Below are positions 60,836 through 64,000 of a DNA stretch of 64,000 bases, one piece after another. The notes under the pieces were generated by a model. The model saw only the letters and a program-made list of their open reading frames with translations, made no database searches and had not been told where the DNA came from. The position numbers were made by a program, and so were the translations under genes. This DNA is from Wuchereria bancrofti (Eukaryota > Nematoda > Chromadorea > Rhabditida > Onchocercidae), in the NCBI GenBank assembly GCA_005281725.1, contig SSBO01000012.1, positions 16,587,865-16,651,864 on the forward strand, written 5' to 3'. Positions within the stretch are counted from its first letter, which is position 1. Every line of letters starts with the position of its first letter.

Positions 60836-63407
60836 ATGCTCGTCGTCATCTTGCATCCTGAACAATGGAACGGTGGATCCGACCGATGCACACTCGGGAT
60901 GATTAAACATTTCGTTGAACTAGGACATCGAGTTATATGGTACACGACAATGATCGATTGCTACTGGAATGCTGAACTATTTGATAACGTGGGTTAGTCT
61001 TTTTATTTGCTGATCTCTCCTATCAGTCTGCTTTCAACATTCAATTAATGTAAGTTTGGCGGCAGTTATGCAATAAATACCTTCCTTAGAGAGCATTTGA
61101 GAGGAAAAATAATAAATGGTATGGAGGGGATACACCTCAAAGGTTGAGCTGAACCCAGTAGTGATCAGACGCTCAAGTAGACAGATGAAACGACATTAAG
61201 CATTCAATGAAATATGTTTTTAATCTTCAGTGAAATGATTTTCAGACTTTCGAATTAGAGAACTAAACAAGAAAATAAGAAGTAAAATGTATGATCATGC
61301 GGATAGATTTCAGAATTCTTATCACACGAAATTTTTTTTCAAATATTTCTAACTGATTATTTAGTGAACAGTTTTTACCAGATTTATTAACATTCGATTA
61401 TGGTATACAATTTCGCATGAAATACTCAAAAAAGAAGGAAAAAATCATAAATTTTCAGATTAATTTTAATGAAATTTTAAACAAATTAGAAATGATCAGT
61501 TCACCCTAATCTGATCTGCTAAGAGCTTTTGGAACATATCGCAAGTCATGTTAATTAAGCTATATTTATAAAAATGCTTTTTAGAAATACGCGATGTAAA
61601 CTTTCCATTGCATCCAGGCGATTGGTGGACACAGAATATATTGCTTGCTTGGCAACTTATATTTTCCGGTCTCGTTCCCGATCTTGTTGTAATCGATCAC
61701 AGTGCAAGGTACATGAATAAAAAGAATTACGATCTGCAGCACTCTTCAAGTTTCCTGTTATTATTTGTCAAAAATGCAACAATCCGTCAAGAAGCGCACA
61801 TGCACGTGTTGGATTTTTATAATCGATAATATTGGAATTGATTGTTAAGCGGAATTGTAGTTAGGGTTTAAATCGTTGTTGTCATTGATCACGTCATTGA
61901 TATTTGTATCACATTTTAATAGCAACGGCATGTAAAATGCATAATCCTGGATTGTTTAATAGTTGCTTGCCGATGTTGAAATGGAGATTCCCACAGGCCA
62001 AAATTTTATTTTACTGTCATTTTCCTCAACAACTGGTTATACCTACACGTTTTTTCCTCTATCGTTGGTATTCGCGAATGATTGGTTTAATCGAAGGTAT
62101 GTTGTTCCAGAAAGCTGACCTCATCATGGTTAATAGTCATTTTACAGGTAACTGATTTCTGAACTTTAGCTGAAAAGTTTGTATAAAGGAGTAAAAGTCA
62201 GACTTAATAAGGAATTTACTCGAACCATGAAGTGCTTTCTAAGCCCTAAGAATGAAAGATTTTGCTTCTGGTTCTTAACTTTTCGAGATTCCAAAAGTCT
62301 CCAGGTTTATTTCTTTCTTTTCTAGACTACTAAAGAGTTACATAACGTCATTGGAAAACAGAATTTTACGCTAAATTCAAAATCACTTCTCAAAATTTTT
62401 ATGCCTCATTTAGAAAGTCAATTTCTTCGTGTAATGCCGGAAGTGAATCCATCCCGACTAATAGTAGTTTATCCTCCATGTAACGTAGATGCTATTAAAA
62501 CTGGAGACAAAGCAATCAGTCGTAAGCAACGTCAGCATAACAATAAGCGTTACACGTTCTTATCGATGAATCGTTTTTGGCCCGAGAAGAAACTGGATAT
62601 CATTGTTAAAGCTGCTGGTAATCTCATCTTCGGGTTGATATTTTTACATTTGCTATATCTGGATTCTCATAGCTATCTATGCATTTTTGGCACTTAGCTA
62701 CTACCATAATTGAGAGTGACTGTGGTTTACACTAGCCAAAGCTACTATCATCCCTCATAAAACTGAATACCTTAGCAAAGTACAGAAATACTAAGTCGAG
62801 CAGTGTCAAGTGAAACCTGTTTCGAACGCTGCAAGCAAGTTAAGATTGCACTTTGACAAGTACGGGATGGCAACGGTTAAGCATCACAGATGTAATGATT
62901 AACATATACCAAAGATGCTTTAAAAGCTGCATCGTTTTGTAGCTCTAATAAAACGAAACAGTAAGATGCGTCCACGTATCGTGCTTGCTGGTTCCGTGAT
63001 GCCCTACATACCTGAATCACGTATTTATTATAATTTACTACAGAAAATGGTTCAAGATCTGAAGGTAATGAGAATATTTTCCAGAAAAGTTTTATTATAC
63101 AAATTCTTAACTGAAAATGACTTGTTTGACAACAATTAATTTTACTGCGAATTATTATTGTTTTTAATCCACTGGTATATCTTTTCGTATTTTGTTTCAG
63201 GTTGATGATATTGTGGAATTTGTGAAATCTCCCACAGATCTCGAAAAATTCGCTTTGTATAGGGAATGTGATACAGTTCTTTATACACCACCAAATGAGC
63301 ACTTTGGTATTGTACCTGTAGAAGCGTTGGAGCAGCGCAGACCGGTCATAGTCTGCGATAGTGGAGGTCCAGCTGAAACAGTGCTGGAAGGGATAACTGG
63401 TTCAAAG
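60836..63407 (+). CDS. ALG2-type alpha-1,3/1,6-mannosyltransferase (3' end beyond window)
   Basis: GT-B fold enzyme of family GT4 at the cytosolic face of the ER. ALG2 adds the second and third mannoses to the dolichol-linked oligosaccharide for N-glycosylation. Six exons: 60836-60992, 61585-61701, 61923-62147, 62414-62617, 62943-63064 and 63201-63407. Features in order are MLVVILHPEQWNGGSDR (N-terminal Gly-rich loop, less canonical than GGAER), ILFYCHFPQQLVIPTRFF, ADLIMVNSHFT, VVYPPCNVDAI, LSMNRFWPEKKLDII, IVLAGSVMPYIPESR, and the donor-binding site LYTPPNEHFGIVPVEALEQR with its EX7E arrangement, followed by VIVCDSGGPAETV. NEHFGIVP and ILFYCHFP favour ALG2 over ALG11. The phases of exons 3-6 are consistent. 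The GTGCAAG donor of exon 2 is chosen because it keeps the frame. The last roughly 90 residues should lie past 64000. Confidence 0.92.
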
Positions 63408-64000
63408 GTCGTTTTCTTTTTAATGTTTGTATGGTTTACATGAAATCACAAGAATCATCAGTTCTGCTTCCTGTGAAGTAAGACTTAGAATCATCATCGA
63501 TATCAATACGTTTTATCATCTCGGAAATTTTTTAATTGAATAACATTTTTGATTTTTTTCGAAATCGAAAACGCCAAAAAAAATGTCGAACTGACTTAGA
63601 AGATGATCAGATACGTTATAATTAAGCTGGATGAGCGTTCAAGTGCCTATTTTTTGATGTCATCTCGTCACATGAAGTTATACTACTAATTCTCCAGTAG
63701 GAAGTGATTGTAATAGCCTCGGTAGACTTTATTTTCTTCATGACAGTTATTGCTTATTGCTTTTTGAGTCGTCGTAGAATGACTGCAATTTTGGAAAAGA
63801 TTTGTTAATTTGCACTGTAAATTTAATGCGCTTCCGTCTTCCATGAAAACTATCTTCCCCTTTCGCCATTTTATTTAGCTTTTTTTGCAAACATTCTTAT
63901 GCTATCAGCCAGAATGCAAATTTGTTCGCAATATCATCACTTTCTTCGTTGGATTCTCCATCATATCACCATTAAGGTTATCTCTGATAGCTTTGAAATG
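63408..64000. other. ALG2-like intron running to the window edge
   Basis: No further ALG2 exon could be read. The sequence is AT-rich and is presumed to be intron. Confidence 0.45.

Noticed and set aside
1..64000. Bacterial endosymbiont insertion or CRISPR array
   Set aside because: No bacterial-type gene, GC shift of gene length or regularly spaced repeat was seen; the only GC-rich patch is about 250 bases.

Overview
The window is AT-rich, intron-dense eukaryotic DNA. Introns mostly end in T-rich TTTCAG or TTTTAG acceptors, as in nematodes. The genes recognised are a USP16/45-type deubiquitinase, an AGS-3/LGN-type GoLoco protein, exportin-5, a CAB-1/NPDC1 neuronal membrane protein and an ALG2 mannosyltransferase. 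A nematode genome, perhaps a spirurid parasite, is the best guess, but nothing in the window fixes the species.

Layout. Bases 1-4455 hold no gene I can support. From 4456 to 38838 the window is a patchwork of overlapping copies of one locus, cut by single n characters at 8130, 12415, 14264 and 25476. The locus is a USP16-like gene on the minus strand, a short shared promoter, and an AGS-3-like gene on the plus strand, followed by the start of exportin-5. Pieces of the USP16-like gene occur at 6174-7933, 9972-12414, 12416-14263, 14265-16471 and 25532-28645. The AGS-3-like gene occurs at 16772-23532 (badly damaged) and at 29094-36866 (intact, 13 exons with consistent phases). Sequence at the n junctions repeats sequence found elsewhere in the window, so I read most of this as two diverged haplotypes or near-identical paralogues that were not merged in assembly, not as several tandem genes.

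From 38343 the sequence appears single-copy. It holds exportin-5 (+, 38343-47317), an unidentified 246-residue protein (-, 47874-48993), a cab-1/NPDC1 homologue (-, 49769-52195, with a possible signal-peptide exon at 55195-55259), a long stretch without clear genes, and an ALG2-type mannosyltransferase (+, from 60836) that runs off the right edge.

The genes do not form one pathway. Their known family roles are histone H2A or other deubiquitination (USP16), G-protein-coupled spindle positioning (AGS-3/LGN), RNA export (XPO5), synaptic signalling (CAB-1) and early N-glycan assembly in the ER (ALG2). The most notable points are an exportin-5 gene in a likely nematode, an AGS-3 copy with many frameshifts next to intact USP16 coding sequence, and the assembly mosaic.
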